Source: Candidatus Neomarinimicrobiota bacterium
GTDB taxonomy: Bacteria > Fidelibacterota > SORT01
NCBI GenBank assembly: GCA_022573815.1
Contig: JACZTG010000003.1
Span: 62,001-126,000 of the forward strand
Direction: 5' to 3'
Length of the DNA: 64,000 nt
Shown: one piece after another, positions 18,341-28,152 of the stretch
Position numbering within the stretch: the first letter of the stretch is position 1
Layout: each line of letters opens with the position of its first letter
Notes under the pieces: model-generated
What the model was told of the DNA's origin: nothing
Databases searched by the model: none
The model's input: only the letters and a program-made list of their open reading frames with translations
Program-made: the position numbers and the translations under genes

Positions 18341-19924
18341 ATGTCATTTGATAGTGATGTAATAGAAAAGAAAATAGATAAATCGGTTCTTGATATAGCA
18401 ACATTCAACGATATTATCGTTGGAGCATACAATGACGGAACTGCTGAAGACGGACTTGAGGCGGACGAAGGAGTAGCCAGAAGCCTGATTCCGGCAGGGA
18501 CGGGCAGCTTGAGAGATTTCAGTTATATCGCACCTGAGATTCCTATACTGCTTCCTGATGCGTGCGTAGGATGTATGGATTGTGTGACGGAATGTCCTGA
18601 TACGGCAATTCTCGGTAAGGTAATCAGACCGAAAGAGCTGGAAGCGGCAACCGAAGGCGTGGAAAATAACAATATTAAGAAATGGGTACGAGATCAATTT
18701 ACCGAGACAAATAAATATTACAATGTATATGAGAAAAAAGGGCAAGATCCCGGTGTCTTCGGAATTTTTATCGATCCTACGAAATGCAAAGGGTGTGCGG
18801 AATGTGTTGAAGTTTGCGGTGACCACGGCGCGCTGAAAATGATTTTCAAGAACGATGAGAATATGGTTGAATATTCAGAAGGTTTTAAGGTCTATCAGGA
18901 TTTGCCTGCTACCAAACCTGAATTTATTAATGAAAAAATCCTCCCGGATATGATGCTTGCCGACGAAAGTCTGCTGTTTGTTGGTGGAGCGGGATCATGT
19001 ATGGGTTGCGGAGAAGCAACTGTTCTCCGGATGATGCTGGCTGCCACCGGATTTGTGTATGGCAAGGAATCTGTCGGCTTAGTGGCATCGACAGGATGTA
19101 ACACGGTTTATGGTTCCACATATCCATACAATCCGTTTTTAGTACCCTGGACAAATTCCCTGTTTGAAAATGGAGCCGCAGACGCTATGGGCGTTCGCGC
19201 TATGTGGGACCAAAGAGGCTGGACAGACAAGAAATTGTGGGTGATCGGTGGCGACGGCGCCATGCTTGATATAGGATTTCAGGCATTAAGCAGAATGATG
19301 GCTTCCGGTATGGATATCAACGTGCTTATACTTGATACACAGGTTTATTCGAATACGGGAGGACAGGCTTCTACCGGTACCTATCTCAGTCAGGAAGCGA
19401 AAATGTCTGCTCACGGAAAAGCTATTCCCGGCAAGACGGAAAGACGAAAAGAGATAGGAAATATTGCGATGATGCATCCGAATGTTTACGTAGCCCAAAC
19501 CACAGCTGCGCACACTAATCATTTTTATAAAGCGATAATGGCTGCTAACGAGTATCCGGGACCGGCTATAGTTAATACATTTACGACCTGCCAACCTGAA
19601 CATGGAGTGGCGGACGATATGGCTAGTCATCAGGCGAAGCTGGCAGTTAACAGCCGCGCATTTCCTCTGTTCGTGCACGATCCGCGCAAGGAAGGCAAGT
19701 TAAGCGACAGATTGAGTCTTGCAAGTAATCCCGCTATTAAGGATGATTGGTATAAGAATCCCAAAACAGGCGAGGTGATAGACTTTGTTCACTTTGCCCG
19801 TACTGAAGGAAGATTCGCGAAACAATTTGATAAGGACGGGAAACCCTCCGATGCGGTCATGGCAGCTAATGAAGACAGGTTACAAAATTGGAGATTACTG
19901 CAGGAACTTGCCGGAGTTATTTAA
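18341..19924 (+). CDS. porB: Pyruvate:ferredoxin oxidoreductase, ferredoxin and TPP domains (delta-beta chain)
   Basis: Second chain of the split enzyme, 527 residues. An N-terminal linker precedes two [4Fe-4S] ferredoxin motifs (C75-C78-C81-C85 and C149-C152-C155-C159). The C-terminal TPP domain carries the proximal-cluster cysteines (GSCMGCGEAT, STGCNTVYGSTYP) and the TPP/Mg motif GDGAMLDIGFQAL followed by SNTGGQASTGT. These are domains IV-VI of Desulfovibrio-type PFOR. The two chains together total 1184 residues, the size of the fused enzyme. AAAGGA precedes the ATG. Confidence 0.92.
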   Translation: MSFDSDVIEKKIDKSVLDIATFNDIIVGAYNDGTAEDGLEADEGVARSLIPAGTGSLRDFSYIAPEIPILLPDACVGCMDCVTECPDTAILGKVIRPKELEAATEGVENNNIKKWVRDQFTETNKYYNVYEKKGQDPGVFGIFIDPTKCKGCAECVEVCGDHGALKMIFKNDENMVEYSEGFKVYQDLPATKPEFINEKILPDMMLADESLLFVGGAGSCMGCGEATVLRMMLAATGFVYGKESVGLVASTGCNTVYGSTYPYNPFLVPWTNSLFENGAADAMGVRAMWDQRGWTDKKLWVIGGDGAMLDIGFQALSRMMASGMDINVLILDTQVYSNTGGQASTGTYLSQEAKMSAHGKAIPGKTERRKEIGNIAMMHPNVYVAQTTAAHTNHFYKAIMAANEYPGPAIVNTFTTCQPEHGVADDMASHQAKLAVNSRAFPLFVHDPRKEGKLSDRLSLASNPAIKDDWYKNPKTGEVIDFVHFARTEGRFAKQFDKDGKPSDAVMAANEDRLQNWRLLQELAGVI

Positions 19925-19969
19925 TAATTTCGACAGTGATGACGGTCAATCCGGAAGGGGTACTCAGGA

Positions 19970-20983
19970 TTGACAGATAACCCATTTAGGGATCTTGAAG
20001 CCGTTAAAGCGGTAATAGAGAAAGGCAATCGTTTTCTTCTTACGACTCATGTTAATCCTGACGGTGATGGCATAGGCTCGGAAATCGCATTATACCATTA
20101 CCTCAAATCATTGGGCAAAGAGCCGCATATCATTAATTGCTCACCGCTCCCGAATAATTTTCATTACCTTGTCTCCGATAATGAAATAGAACGTTTTGAC
20201 GAGGATAAATCTACCGAAATATTCAAGGAATTTGATGTAGCGTTCGTACTGGATATAGGTAATTATGCTCGTTTGAAAGAGGTTGGTCAACTCATCACCT
20301 ATAATAACATTCCTACAGTTTGCATAGATCATCATCCAAAGGAAGATGACAAATTCGACCATTACTTTATCGATACATCAGCCTCTGCTACCGGCGAACT
20401 GATTTTCGAATTATTGGAAGGATTAGGCGCTGAAATTACTCTGCCGATAGCAAAGGCGATATACAGCGCTATTATGTCTGATACCGGTTCGTTTCGTTTT
20501 AATAATACGAATGAGAAGTCACACAAAATTGCTGCTGAAATGATTGGAATCGGCGTAGATCCTGAAACTATCTGGGCGTCTGTTTACGGCGAAATCCCTC
20601 CTGAGCGTGTAAGCATACAAGCTGAAGCGATGAATAAAATTCGATACGATTTGGACGGAAAATTTGCATGGTGCGTGGTCAACAGGCAGATGCTTGGAAG
20701 GGCAAAAGCTAAACCTAAGGAAATGGAAGGATTCACGGATTACCTTAGAAATATCAAAGGGGTAAAAGCAAGCGTTGTATTAATAGAAATATCGGATGAT
20801 ATTACTAAACTGAGTTTTCGTTCTAAGGGTGATTTTGATTCTAATGAGTTTGCTCGCAGAATGGGAGGCGGCGGGCACAAATACGCGTCGGGAGCCCGAG
20901 TGGAAAAGGGTTATAAAGAAATAATACCCGAGATGCTGAAAGAAGCCGAGGATATAATGTCTTCAACTAATAATAACTCTTAA
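19970..20983 (+). CDS. nrnA: Bifunctional oligoribonuclease / pAp phosphatase, NrnA family (DHH-DHHA1)
   Basis: Manganese-dependent phosphoesterase of 337 residues that degrades nano-RNA and dephosphorylates 3',5'-bisphosphonucleotides; homologues also cleave linear dinucleotides from cyclic dinucleotide turnover. The DHH domain shows HVNPDGDGIGSE (near 27-38) and DHHPKED (near 123); the DHHA1 domain ends with GGGGHKYASGA (near 302). The start is TTG at 19970, nine bases after GGAAGGGG (19953-19960). This organism also has a diadenylate cyclase (42.8 kb), so an NrnA role in c-di-AMP breakdown is plausible but not shown. Confidence 0.9.
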   Translation: MTDNPFRDLEAVKAVIEKGNRFLLTTHVNPDGDGIGSEIALYHYLKSLGKEPHIINCSPLPNNFHYLVSDNEIERFDEDKSTEIFKEFDVAFVLDIGNYARLKEVGQLITYNNIPTVCIDHHPKEDDKFDHYFIDTSASATGELIFELLEGLGAEITLPIAKAIYSAIMSDTGSFRFNNTNEKSHKIAAEMIGIGVDPETIWASVYGEIPPERVSIQAEAMNKIRYDLDGKFAWCVVNRQMLGRAKAKPKEMEGFTDYLRNIKGVKASVVLIEISDDITKLSFRSKGDFDSNEFARRMGGGGHKYASGARVEKGYKEIIPEMLKEAEDIMSSTNNNS

Positions 20984-20998
20984 ATTAAGGGGAGATCG

Positions 20999-21553
20999 AT
21001 GTCAGTAAGACCTGATCATTGGATTGAAATGATGGCAAAGGAACATGGTATGATAGAACCGATTGAGAATTCACAAGTTAGCGACGGTGTGATATCATAT
21101 GGAATTTCGTCATACGGATACGATTTGAGAGTATCAGACGAATTTAAAATTTTCACAAACGTTAATAACGCAATGGTAGATCCGAAAAATTTTGATGAAA
21201 ATTCATTTGTGGATTTTAAAGGTGACGTTTGCATCATCCCGCCGAATAGCTTCGCTCTCGGTCGCTCGGTGGAGTACTTCAGAATTCCCCGGGATGTCAT
21301 TACCGTATGTCTTGGAAAATCTACTTATGCCAGGTGCGGCATTATAACGAATGTCACCCCTTTCGAGCCTGAATGGGAAGGATACGTAACTTTGGAGATT
21401 TCTAATACAACTCCATTACCGGCTAAAATATATGCCAATGAGGGAATTGCTCAGGTATTGTTTTTTCAATCTGACGATGCCCCTACGATTTCTTATGCCG
21501 ATAAAAAAGGCAAATATCAGGGTCAAAAGGGTATTACTCCCGCTAAACTATAG
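20999..21553 (+). CDS. dcd: dCTP deaminase
   Basis: Deaminates dCTP to dUTP in thymidylate supply. The 184-residue sequence follows the family throughout: [17 protein letters not shown] near 35-50, [18 protein letters not shown] near 78, [10 protein letters not shown] near 110 and the catalytic-Glu region [34 protein letters not shown] near 125-158. Ribosome binding site AAGGGGAG lies before the ATG. It sits in a run with nrnA and moaA. Whether it is mono- or bifunctional (dCTP deaminase/dUTPase) cannot be read with certainty. Confidence 0.95.
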   Translation: MSVRPDHWIEMMAKEHGMIEPIENSQVSDGVISYGISSYGYDLRVSDEFKIFTNVNNAMVDPKNFDENSFVDFKGDVCIIPPNSFALGRSVEYFRIPRDVITVCLGKSTYARCGIITNVTPFEPEWEGYVTLEISNTTPLPAKIYANEGIAQVLFFQSDDAPTISYADKKGKYQGQKGITPAKL

Positions 21554-21564
21554 AAAGCCTCATA

Positions 21565-22548
21565 ATGATAGACAATTTCGGTAGAGAAGTAAATTACCTG
21601 CGCATTTCGGTTACAGACAGATGTAACCTAAGGTGCGTGTACTGCATGCCTGATGAAGGTATAGCATGGCTAAAGCGATCCGAGCTTATGTCATATGAAG
21701 AAATTATCCGAATTGTTCGGATAATGGCGGGAATGGGTCTCAAAAAAGTACGGATAACAGGTGGTGAGCCTTTAGTTCGTAGCGACCTCCCGGATCTGAT
21801 CACCGAACTGTCCTTAATTAAAGAATTAAAAGATATATCACTTTCGACAAACGGGGTATTGCTCGACAAGTATGCTGATTCGCTGAAGAAAGCAGGTATA
21901 AATCGCGTTAACATCAGTCTTGACACATTAAAGGAAAATAGATTCAAAGATATATCGCTTCGACATTCTCTAAAAGATGTGCTTAACGGGTTTGATGCGG
22001 CTGAAAGAGTGGGTTTTAAACCCATTAAAATAAATATGGTGGTCATGCGAGGAGTAAATGACGACGAGTTACAAGATTTTGCCGCGCTGACGCTTGAAAA
22101 GGATTATGAAGTTAGGTTTATCGAGATGATGCCGTTAAAAGAGAATCTCAACCGACAGAAAATTTCGTTTTACTCGACGGAAGAGATTAAAAAAAATATT
22201 TCTAAAATCGGAAAACTTTATCCTCTCTCGCGTGATCTGACGGGTGGGCCTGCCAGATATTTTAGATTTAAGGGTTCAAAAGGCAAAATCGGATTTATCT
22301 CCCCACTTAGTCATACTTTTTGCGGCGATTGCAACAGAATTAGGCTTACAGCCACAGGTGGATTGAAATTATGCCTGTTCAATGAACCTGAATTAAATTT
22401 CAAAGATGCTCTCCGCGGCGGCGCAACTGATGCTGATATAAGGGGAATGATTCGAAACGCGATGACTATCAAACCATTAGAGCACAATCTTGAAGTCGGA
22501 AAAGCGGGATTCGAATCTTACACCGCTATGTCCCAAATAGGCGGTTAA
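21565..22548 (+). CDS. moaA: GTP 3',8-cyclase MoaA (radical SAM)
   Basis: First enzyme of molybdenum cofactor synthesis, converting GTP to 3',8-cyclo-GTP. Of 327 residues, the N-terminal motif TDRCNLRCVYCMPDEG binds the SAM [4Fe-4S] cluster; GGEPLVR and the strand with ISLDT follow; the C-terminal cluster ligands are in CGDCNRIRLTATGGLKLCLF. The protein ends in the conserved Gly-Gly (QIGG) that inserts into the active site. The partner MoaC, which completes cPMP synthesis, is not in this window; moaB, moeA, moaD and moaE are, in other clusters. Confidence 0.96.
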   Translation: MIDNFGREVNYLRISVTDRCNLRCVYCMPDEGIAWLKRSELMSYEEIIRIVRIMAGMGLKKVRITGGEPLVRSDLPDLITELSLIKELKDISLSTNGVLLDKYADSLKKAGINRVNISLDTLKENRFKDISLRHSLKDVLNGFDAAERVGFKPIKINMVVMRGVNDDELQDFAALTLEKDYEVRFIEMMPLKENLNRQKISFYSTEEIKKNISKIGKLYPLSRDLTGGPARYFRFKGSKGKIGFISPLSHTFCGDCNRIRLTATGGLKLCLFNEPELNFKDALRGGATDADIRGMIRNAMTIKPLEHNLEVGKAGFESYTAMSQIGG

Positions 22549-22607
22549 TAGAAGAAACAGCAGATTTTTAATAGTTTTCCAATCTCGGCGTATTCGGTCA
22601 AAAATAG

Positions 22608-22636
22608 TTGAGAATTCCTCTATTTCTGTTTATATT
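22608..22636 (+). promoter_or_regulatory. Promoter of the ispH-pdxS-pdxT-dxs operon
   Basis: TTGAGA (22608-22613), a 17-base spacer and TATATT (22631-22636) form a good sigma70-like promoter in the 171-base gap after moaA. The leader to the ispH start would be about 75 bases and AT-rich; I see no strong hairpin in it. Confidence 0.6.
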
Positions 22637-22719
22637 CATAATGGATTATATTGTTCAGTGATAAAATAATAAAAATCAGTGTATTAGACTGAATTTATTC
22701 AGAAAGGACAAGGGGTAGA

Positions 22720-23580
22720 TTGAAAGTTACGCTTGCAAGAGGTTCCGGTTTTTGCTTCGGAGTGAGAGATGCCGTTCAAATGGCGCATGAAAGCGCCGCA
22801 GATTTTGGCAAAGTATATATGCTTGGCGATATTGTTCATAACGAGCATGTCGTAAATCATTTAGACGAATCGGGAGTTGTGGTTGTTGATAAACTGACCG
22901 ATGTCAAAAATGCTCCTGTACTCTTTCGGGCGCATGGAACTTCCACAGAAGTATGGGATAAAGCCAAAAAGATGGATTTAAATATCATTGATGCCACTTG
23001 TCCTCTTGTGACACAAATTCATGAAGAGGTAAAGGAGCTCGAGAAAGAGGGCAGACAGATATTTATAATAGGCGATCACGGACATGATGAAGTCATAGGA
23101 ATTTCATCACAGGTTGAAAACGCCACCATATTAAGCAAACCTGAAGAGGCAGAGTCTCTGAGGAAAATGAAAAAGATAGGTGTAGTTTCCCAATCAACTC
23201 AAACTATTGAAAATGTGCAGGAAATAATTAATATACTTATAACGAAAGCGACTGATTTTAGATTCATAAATACTATCTGTTTCCCGACAACGCGGAATCA
23301 GGAAGCAATTAAAGAGCTGGCAGCCCAAAACGATATTATGATAATTATCGGATCTTACACAAGCGCTAACACAAAACGACTTACGTCTATATCAAAAAAA
23401 ATAAACAGTGATACTTATCAGGTTCAGACTGCGGATGAAATGCTTTCAGAATGGTTTGAGGGAAAAGATACGGTAGGTGTTTCTGCCGGAGCTTCCACAC
23501 CCGATCAGCTCATTCAGAAAGTAATATCAAAACTGAACGAAATTTCCGTGAATATGAAAACAGAACCGGAACCGGTTTGA
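22720..23580 (+). CDS. ispH: 4-hydroxy-3-methylbut-2-enyl diphosphate reductase IspH
   Basis: Last enzyme of the methylerythritol phosphate pathway, making IPP and DMAPP. The 286-residue protein has the three cluster cysteines in their contexts: GFCFGVRDAV (C12), DATCPLVTQIHEEV (near 91) and TICFPTTRNQEA (near 187), plus the ligand-binding GDHGHDEVIG and SANTKRL/ GASTPDQLIQ motifs. Start TTG at 22720 is supported by GAAAGGA (22702-22708) and by the family N-terminus beginning two residues before the first strand. It leads an operon with dxs, the first enzyme of the same pathway, three genes downstream. Confidence 0.95.
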   Translation: MKVTLARGSGFCFGVRDAVQMAHESAADFGKVYMLGDIVHNEHVVNHLDESGVVVVDKLTDVKNAPVLFRAHGTSTEVWDKAKKMDLNIIDATCPLVTQIHEEVKELEKEGRQIFIIGDHGHDEVIGISSQVENATILSKPEEAESLRKMKKIGVVSQSTQTIENVQEIINILITKATDFRFINTICFPTTRNQEAIKELAAQNDIMIIIGSYTSANTKRLTSISKKINSDTYQVQTADEMLSEWFEGKDTVGVSAGASTPDQLIQKVISKLNEISVNMKTEPEPV

Positions 23581-23600
23581 AATCTTAAGGATTTAAGCAA

Positions 23601-24482
23601 ATGGAAAAAGGTACATATGAAGTAAAGGTAGGACTCGCAGAGATGCTAAAGGGCGGCGTCATTATGGACGTCACCAACGCCGAACAGGCGAAAATAGCAG
23701 AAGATGCGGGAGCGACTGCGGTGATGGCTCTCGAACGTATTCCCGCCGATATTCGAGAGGACGGCGGAATCGCAAGAATGTCAAACCCGAAAATGATTAA
23801 AGAGATACAGGAAATGGTTAGTATTCCGGTAATGGCGAAGTGCAGAATTGGTCATTTTGCGGAAGCGCAAATTCTTGAAGCATTGAATGTGGATTTCATT
23901 GATGAGTCGGAAGTGTTGACACCGGCTGACGAGAATAATCATATTGATAAAGTAAAATTCAAAATACCGTTTGTTTGCGGTTGCAGGAATTTGGGTGAAG
24001 CTCTAAGGCGAATCGGCGAAGGCGCTGCTATGATCCGCACCAAAGGCGAAGCCGGCTCCGGAAATATCGTTGAAGCGGTAAGGCATATGCGTTCGGTGAT
24101 GGGTGAAATAAGGGTGTTGACTGTTATGTCCGAAGAAGAGTTAATGGCCGAATCGAAAAGACTTGGCGCTCCTTACGAACTGGTAAAACAAACCGCCAAA
24201 TTGGGTAAATTGCCAGTACCGAATTTTGCTGCAGGTGGAATAGCAACTCCGGCAGATTCTTCGCTGATGATACAATTAGGCGCCGAGGCAGTGTTTGTGG
24301 GATCCGGAATATTCAAATCGGAAGATCCACCGGCAAGAGCAAAGGCTATTGTTGAAGCAACTACGCATTGGGATGACCCTGAAGTTCTTGCTAAAGTTTC
24401 GGAAGGTCTTCTCGACGCAATGAAAGGATTGGATATTTCGGAAATTCCCGAAGGACAATTACTTCAGGAGCGTGGATGGTAG
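23601..24482 (+). CDS. pdxS: Pyridoxal 5'-phosphate synthase, PdxS subunit
   Basis: Synthase subunit of the DXP-independent vitamin B6 pathway; combines ribose 5-phosphate, glyceraldehyde 3-phosphate and ammonia. The 293-residue TIM-barrel sequence is highly conserved: [21 protein letters not shown] near 18-38 (catalytic Asp), [28 protein letters not shown] (catalytic Lys), [15 protein letters not shown] and the late [20 protein letters not shown]. Its stop overlaps the ATG of pdxT by seven bases, as expected for the paired glutaminase. Confidence 0.98.
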   Translation: MEKGTYEVKVGLAEMLKGGVIMDVTNAEQAKIAEDAGATAVMALERIPADIREDGGIARMSNPKMIKEIQEMVSIPVMAKCRIGHFAEAQILEALNVDFIDESEVLTPADENNHIDKVKFKIPFVCGCRNLGEALRRIGEGAAMIRTKGEAGSGNIVEAVRHMRSVMGEIRVLTVMSEEELMAESKRLGAPYELVKQTAKLGKLPVPNFAAGGIATPADSSLMIQLGAEAVFVGSGIFKSEDPPARAKAIVEATTHWDDPEVLAKVSEGLLDAMKGLDISEIPEGQLLQERGW

Positions 24483-25072
24483 ATTTGAAGTCGGTAGGAG
24501 TGCTTGCGCTTCAGGGAGATTTTGAGAAACATTTAGCTGCTCTCAAATCTCTTGGGGTTGCAACGAAGCTAATTAGAACATCATCAGACTTTTCTGATGT
24601 GGATGGCTTGATTATTCCCGGTGGAGAATCCACAACGATGACAAATTTATTAAGGAGAAGTAAATTAGAGAAATCATTACGGGATTTTGTTATGAAAAAT
24701 CCGGTAATGGGAACCTGCGCGGGTCTGATACTTCTATCAAACCAGAGCGAATATGCGAATGTTATAGGACTTGGCGTAATTGACGTTGATATTGACAGGA
24801 ACGGTTACGGCAGTCAGCGGGATTCGTTTAGCGCGGACATATCTCTGAATTTTGATGATGAAAATCCGTTTCATGCAGTATTCATTCGGGCGCCAAAAAT
24901 AATGAATATTGGATCAAGCGTAACGGCGCTGGCTGAACTGAACGGTGAAGTCGTAATGGCACGGAATTCGAACGTGTTAGTTACATCATTCCATCCCGAG
25001 CTCTCGGAAAACCGAAACATTCATAATTATTTTGTAAAACAATTTGTCCAAAGGGAAGAGGTCGCCGCTTAA
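24476..25072 (+). CDS. pdxT: Pyridoxal 5'-phosphate synthase, PdxT glutaminase subunit
   Basis: Class I glutamine amidotransferase (198 residues) that releases ammonia from glutamine for PdxS. The nucleophile elbow GTCAG (Cys near 80) and the catalytic His/Glu in SFHPELSE (near 170) are intact, and GGESTT forms the oxyanion loop. The start overlaps pdxS by seven bases, and dxs begins immediately after its stop codon. Confidence 0.95.
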   Translation: MVDLKSVGVLALQGDFEKHLAALKSLGVATKLIRTSSDFSDVDGLIIPGGESTTMTNLLRRSKLEKSLRDFVMKNPVMGTCAGLILLSNQSEYANVIGLGVIDVDIDRNGYGSQRDSFSADISLNFDDENPFHAVFIRAPKIMNIGSSVTALAELNGEVVMARNSNVLVTSFHPELSENRNIHNYFVKQFVQREEVAA

Positions 25073-26974
25073 ATGACTGATAAATTACTTTCAACAATTA
25101 AACTGCCGAAAGGCATAAAGAAATTATCAATTGACGAGCTCAAAAGATTATGTGATGAGATCAGAGACAGGATAATCAAGGTAGTGACGAAGAGCGGCGG
25201 GCATTTTGGAGGCCCGTTGGGAGCGGTAGAACTCACGGTGGCTCTTCACCACGTTTATGACAGTCCCTCTGACAAGATGATCTGGGATGTGGGGCACCAG
25301 GCTTATGCCCATAAGATACTAACCGGCAGAAATGAAAAATTTGGAACCATCAGGCAATATAACGGTCTGTCGGGCTTTCTGAAAAGATCTGAGAGTGAAC
25401 ATGATGCGTTCGGAGCAGGTCATGCCTCCACCTCAATTTCCGCTGCATTAGGATTTGCAAAGGGTCGGGAGCTATCCGGTAAAGACAATAAGGTTATCGC
25501 AATAATCGGGGATGGCGGGATGACCGGCGGTTTGGCGTTCGAAGCCCTGAACAATGCGGGTCAACTGAAGACCGATTTGCTGATTGTGTTGAACGACAAT
25601 GAAATGTCGATTTCAAAAAATATCGGCGCTGTCTCTCAGCTGTTTACTCGAATGCTTACAAATCCATTGTACAATCGCGTTCGAGATGAGATATGGAAAT
25701 TGACCGGAAAGCTTCCTATGGGGAAAAAACAGATACGATTCTTAGCCAGAAGACTTGACGAAGCAGTCAAGGTTCTTTTAGTACCGGGCATTTTCTTTGA
25801 AGAATTGGGAATAAGGTATTTTGGTCCGATTAGCGGTCATGATATTTCCGAACTGGTTGATACTTTTAAGAAACTGAGAAATATTAAAGGCCCGGTTCTT
25901 CTTCATATTAATACCCGTAAAGGTAAAGGTTATTTGCCTGCGGAAGCGGATCCGGTTCAATGGCATGGAATCAAAGGGAGCGGAAAAAGTGTGAAACCTC
26001 CGGCTCCGGATTATCTGAAAGTCCTGGGCGATGTTGCAATTGAGCTTGCTGAAAAAGATGATAAAGTTTGTTTGATTACGGCAGCTATGAAAGAAGGAAC
26101 AGGATTAGTTGAATTCGCAGAGAAATTCCCTGACAGGTTTTTTGACGTTGGAATTGCCGAGGGACACGCTGTTACATTCAGCTCCGGGCTTGCCGCGGAA
26201 GGGTTAAAACCGATTGCCGCTATCTACTCGACATTTTTACAGAGGGCTTTCGACCATATAATTCACGATACCTCAATTCAAAATCTTCCTGTAATTTTTG
26301 CTTTAGACAGAGCAGGATTGGTGGGAACTGATGGTCCCACTCACCATGGAACATTTGATCTAACGTATCTCTCTTCAATTCCGAATATGATTGTTTCCGC
26401 GCCGAAAGACGGAACAGAACTCAGAAATCTTCTCTACACTGCCATGAAAAAATCCAAGGGTCCATTCGCGGTGCGTTATCCAAAAGATTGCTCTTTATCA
26501 TACGAGCCGAAACTTCCCCCGAAAATATTGGAAATCGGCTCATGGGAAATTCTTGAAGAAGGAGAGGACGTGGCTTTTCTCGCTGTGGGCGCAATGGTGG
26601 ATAATGCTATGAAGGCAAGGGAATTGCTCATACAAAATGGGATATTCAGTGGTGTAGTGAATTGTCGATTTGTAAAGCCGTTCGACGTAAAGATGATGAA
26701 ACGGCTGTCGAGAAAATATTCAACGCTGATAACTATTGAAGAAAACACAATCATGGGCGGGTTTGGAGCAAATTTACGGAATTGGTGTTCGGCTAACAAT
26801 ATCAATACCGAAAATCTGTTTACTTTGGGAATACCTGATAATTTTATAACACACGGTTCGAGAAAGCAGCTTCTCGATGATGTTAATCTTTCGCCGGAAA
26901 AGATTGCCGAATTTGTATCAAATAAATTAAATAATCCTTTAGAGAAATCGAAAACGAAAGCATTGGCTAAATAA
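25073..26974 (+). CDS. dxs: 1-deoxy-D-xylulose-5-phosphate synthase
   Basis: TPP enzyme condensing pyruvate and glyceraldehyde 3-phosphate, entry to the methylerythritol phosphate pathway. At 633 residues it has the expected length. Motifs: GGHFGGPLGAVELTVALHHVY near 42, DVGHQAYAHKILTGR, the TPP-binding GDGGMTGG...NDNEMSIS near 143-178, GISGH-like GPISGHDISEL near 257, and the C-terminal domain YSTFLQRAFDHIIHD and DRAGLVGTDGPTHHG. The gene follows pdxT without a gap, so isoprenoid and B6 genes are co-transcribed. Because PdxST does not need DXP, the clustering is not a simple pathway link. Confidence 0.97.
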   Translation: MTDKLLSTIKLPKGIKKLSIDELKRLCDEIRDRIIKVVTKSGGHFGGPLGAVELTVALHHVYDSPSDKMIWDVGHQAYAHKILTGRNEKFGTIRQYNGLSGFLKRSESEHDAFGAGHASTSISAALGFAKGRELSGKDNKVIAIIGDGGMTGGLAFEALNNAGQLKTDLLIVLNDNEMSISKNIGAVSQLFTRMLTNPLYNRVRDEIWKLTGKLPMGKKQIRFLARRLDEAVKVLLVPGIFFEELGIRYFGPISGHDISELVDTFKKLRNIKGPVLLHINTRKGKGYLPAEADPVQWHGIKGSGKSVKPPAPDYLKVLGDVAIELAEKDDKVCLITAAMKEGTGLVEFAEKFPDRFFDVGIAEGHAVTFSSGLAAEGLKPIAAIYSTFLQRAFDHIIHDTSIQNLPVIFALDRAGLVGTDGPTHHGTFDLTYLSSIPNMIVSAPKDGTELRNLLYTAMKKSKGPFAVRYPKDCSLSYEPKLPPKILEIGSWEILEEGEDVAFLAVGAMVDNAMKARELLIQNGIFSGVVNCRFVKPFDVKMMKRLSRKYSTLITIEENTIMGGFGANLRNWCSANNINTENLFTLGIPDNFITHGSRKQLLDDVNLSPEKIAEFVSNKLNNPLEKSKTKALAK

Positions 26975-26997
26975 CTTGAGGCGCTGAGAATATAAGT

Positions 26998-28152
26998 ATG
27001 AAAATAAGAAGATATATTATTTTCGGAGTGTTGTTATCGGCAACCTCATTGTTCGCTCAGCAACCGGAATTGCGTGATATTCGGTATAGCAGCTATGAAG
27101 AATATACGCGTATAGTTTTTGAATTTTCCGGAGAGGTTCAGCCTCTTATCAACGACTTTTCTTCCGATAAAAAGACGGTGGAACTGATATTCAGCGCAAT
27201 CAAAATGTCGGCTTCAGTGAAAAATATCAGCATAAATGACGGAATAGTCGGTCGGGTAATAGCAGATCCAAAAGAGGAAGGCGTAAAGTTTATTATAGAA
27301 ATTGCCATCGCAAGTTCGATTCTTCGCAAAAGCTATTATGATGAACCCGATAGGGTTGTTATTGATATATATAAATCGGATGAACGTCAGTTGAGTGGCG
27401 CGGAAAAGCTTCTTAACGAAGCTAAAGAATATTTTGACAGGAAAGAATATGATGAGGCTGTTGCTAAAATCAGACAATCTCTCAGACTTCGCCCCGGATA
27501 CACGGACGCATATTATTATGCGGGTATAATTCGGAAGGAAAGAAAACAATACGATATGGCGAAGTTTAATTTTAGCAGAGCGCTTGCGGAAGAAGGGAAA
27601 TGGGGGGAATCTCATCTTCATCTTTCAGAAATATTGCTGTTGGAAGCGGATACGACCGCTGCAATTGATGAGCTTGCTCGTTATATAGCAGTCGGCAGAG
27701 TGGAGCAGAAAGTTATTCAAGCCGAAAAGCTGTTAACAACTTTAACAGGCTTACCAAGTATTGAATCGCCCGTTGAACTACCGACTACAACTAATATTGA
27801 TGATGAAGAAATTCCGGCGGAAGGGAAATTGGTTTACTATATTATCGGGGTTCTTGTAGTTATCATTTCTGCTCTTTCCTGGTATGTGTTTAAAAATCGT
27901 TCTGATTCTGAAGCTTCCTATTCAATTGAAAATAAAAAATCGGAACCAAGCCCGGCGATAAAAACCAAAGATATTGATTTACCTGTGGACAAAGAAGTTG
28001 AAAGCGGCGGTGATCGCTGGCTTAAAACGGATAAAGACACTATAGCTGAAGTAGATCGTCTTATGGACAAGTTTGGAGAGTTGGAAGAAGGAGAAAAAAA
28101 GCTGGATAGTAAAATCTCTAATGTGATGAAGAATATAAACAATAAAGAATGA
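26998..28152 (+). CDS. AMIN-domain and TPR membrane protein of unknown function
   Basis: A 384-residue protein in ordered parts: signal peptide or anchor (residues 1-20, ending SLFAQ), an AMIN-like beta domain (~25-127, strands with YTRIVFEFSG and DRVVIDIYK), TPR-like helices (~133-230, SGAEKLLNEAKEYFDRKEYDEAVAKI then repeat units), a Pro/Thr linker, one transmembrane helix (~278-298) and a charged cytoplasmic tail with likely coiled coil (~340-384). AMIN domains are periplasmic and often bind cell-wall glycans or sit in envelope machines. The predicted topology puts AMIN and TPR outside and the tail inside. Its end overlaps the start of the next gene by four bases. Function unknown. Confidence 0.8.
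   Translation: MKIRRYIIFGVLLSATSLFAQQPELRDIRYSSYEEYTRIVFEFSGEVQPLINDFSSDKKTVELIFSAIKMSASVKNISINDGIVGRVIADPKEEGVKFIIEIAIASSILRKSYYDEPDRVVIDIYKSDERQLSGAEKLLNEAKEYFDRKEYDEAVAKIRQSLRLRPGYTDAYYYAGIIRKERKQYDMAKFNFSRALAEEGKWGESHLHLSEILLLEADTTAAIDELARYIAVGRVEQKVIQAEKLLTTLTGLPSIESPVELPTTTNIDDEEIPAEGKLVYYIIGVLVVIISALSWYVFKNRSDSEASYSIENKKSEPSPAIKTKDIDLPVDKEVESGGDRWLKTDKDTIAEVDRLMDKFGELEEGEKKLDSKISNVMKNINNKE

Noticed and set aside
22549-22719. Riboswitch before the ispH-pdx-dxs operon (for example TPP type)
   Set aside because: The AT-rich gap has no TPP, FMN or other recognisable aptamer core; a simple promoter explains it.
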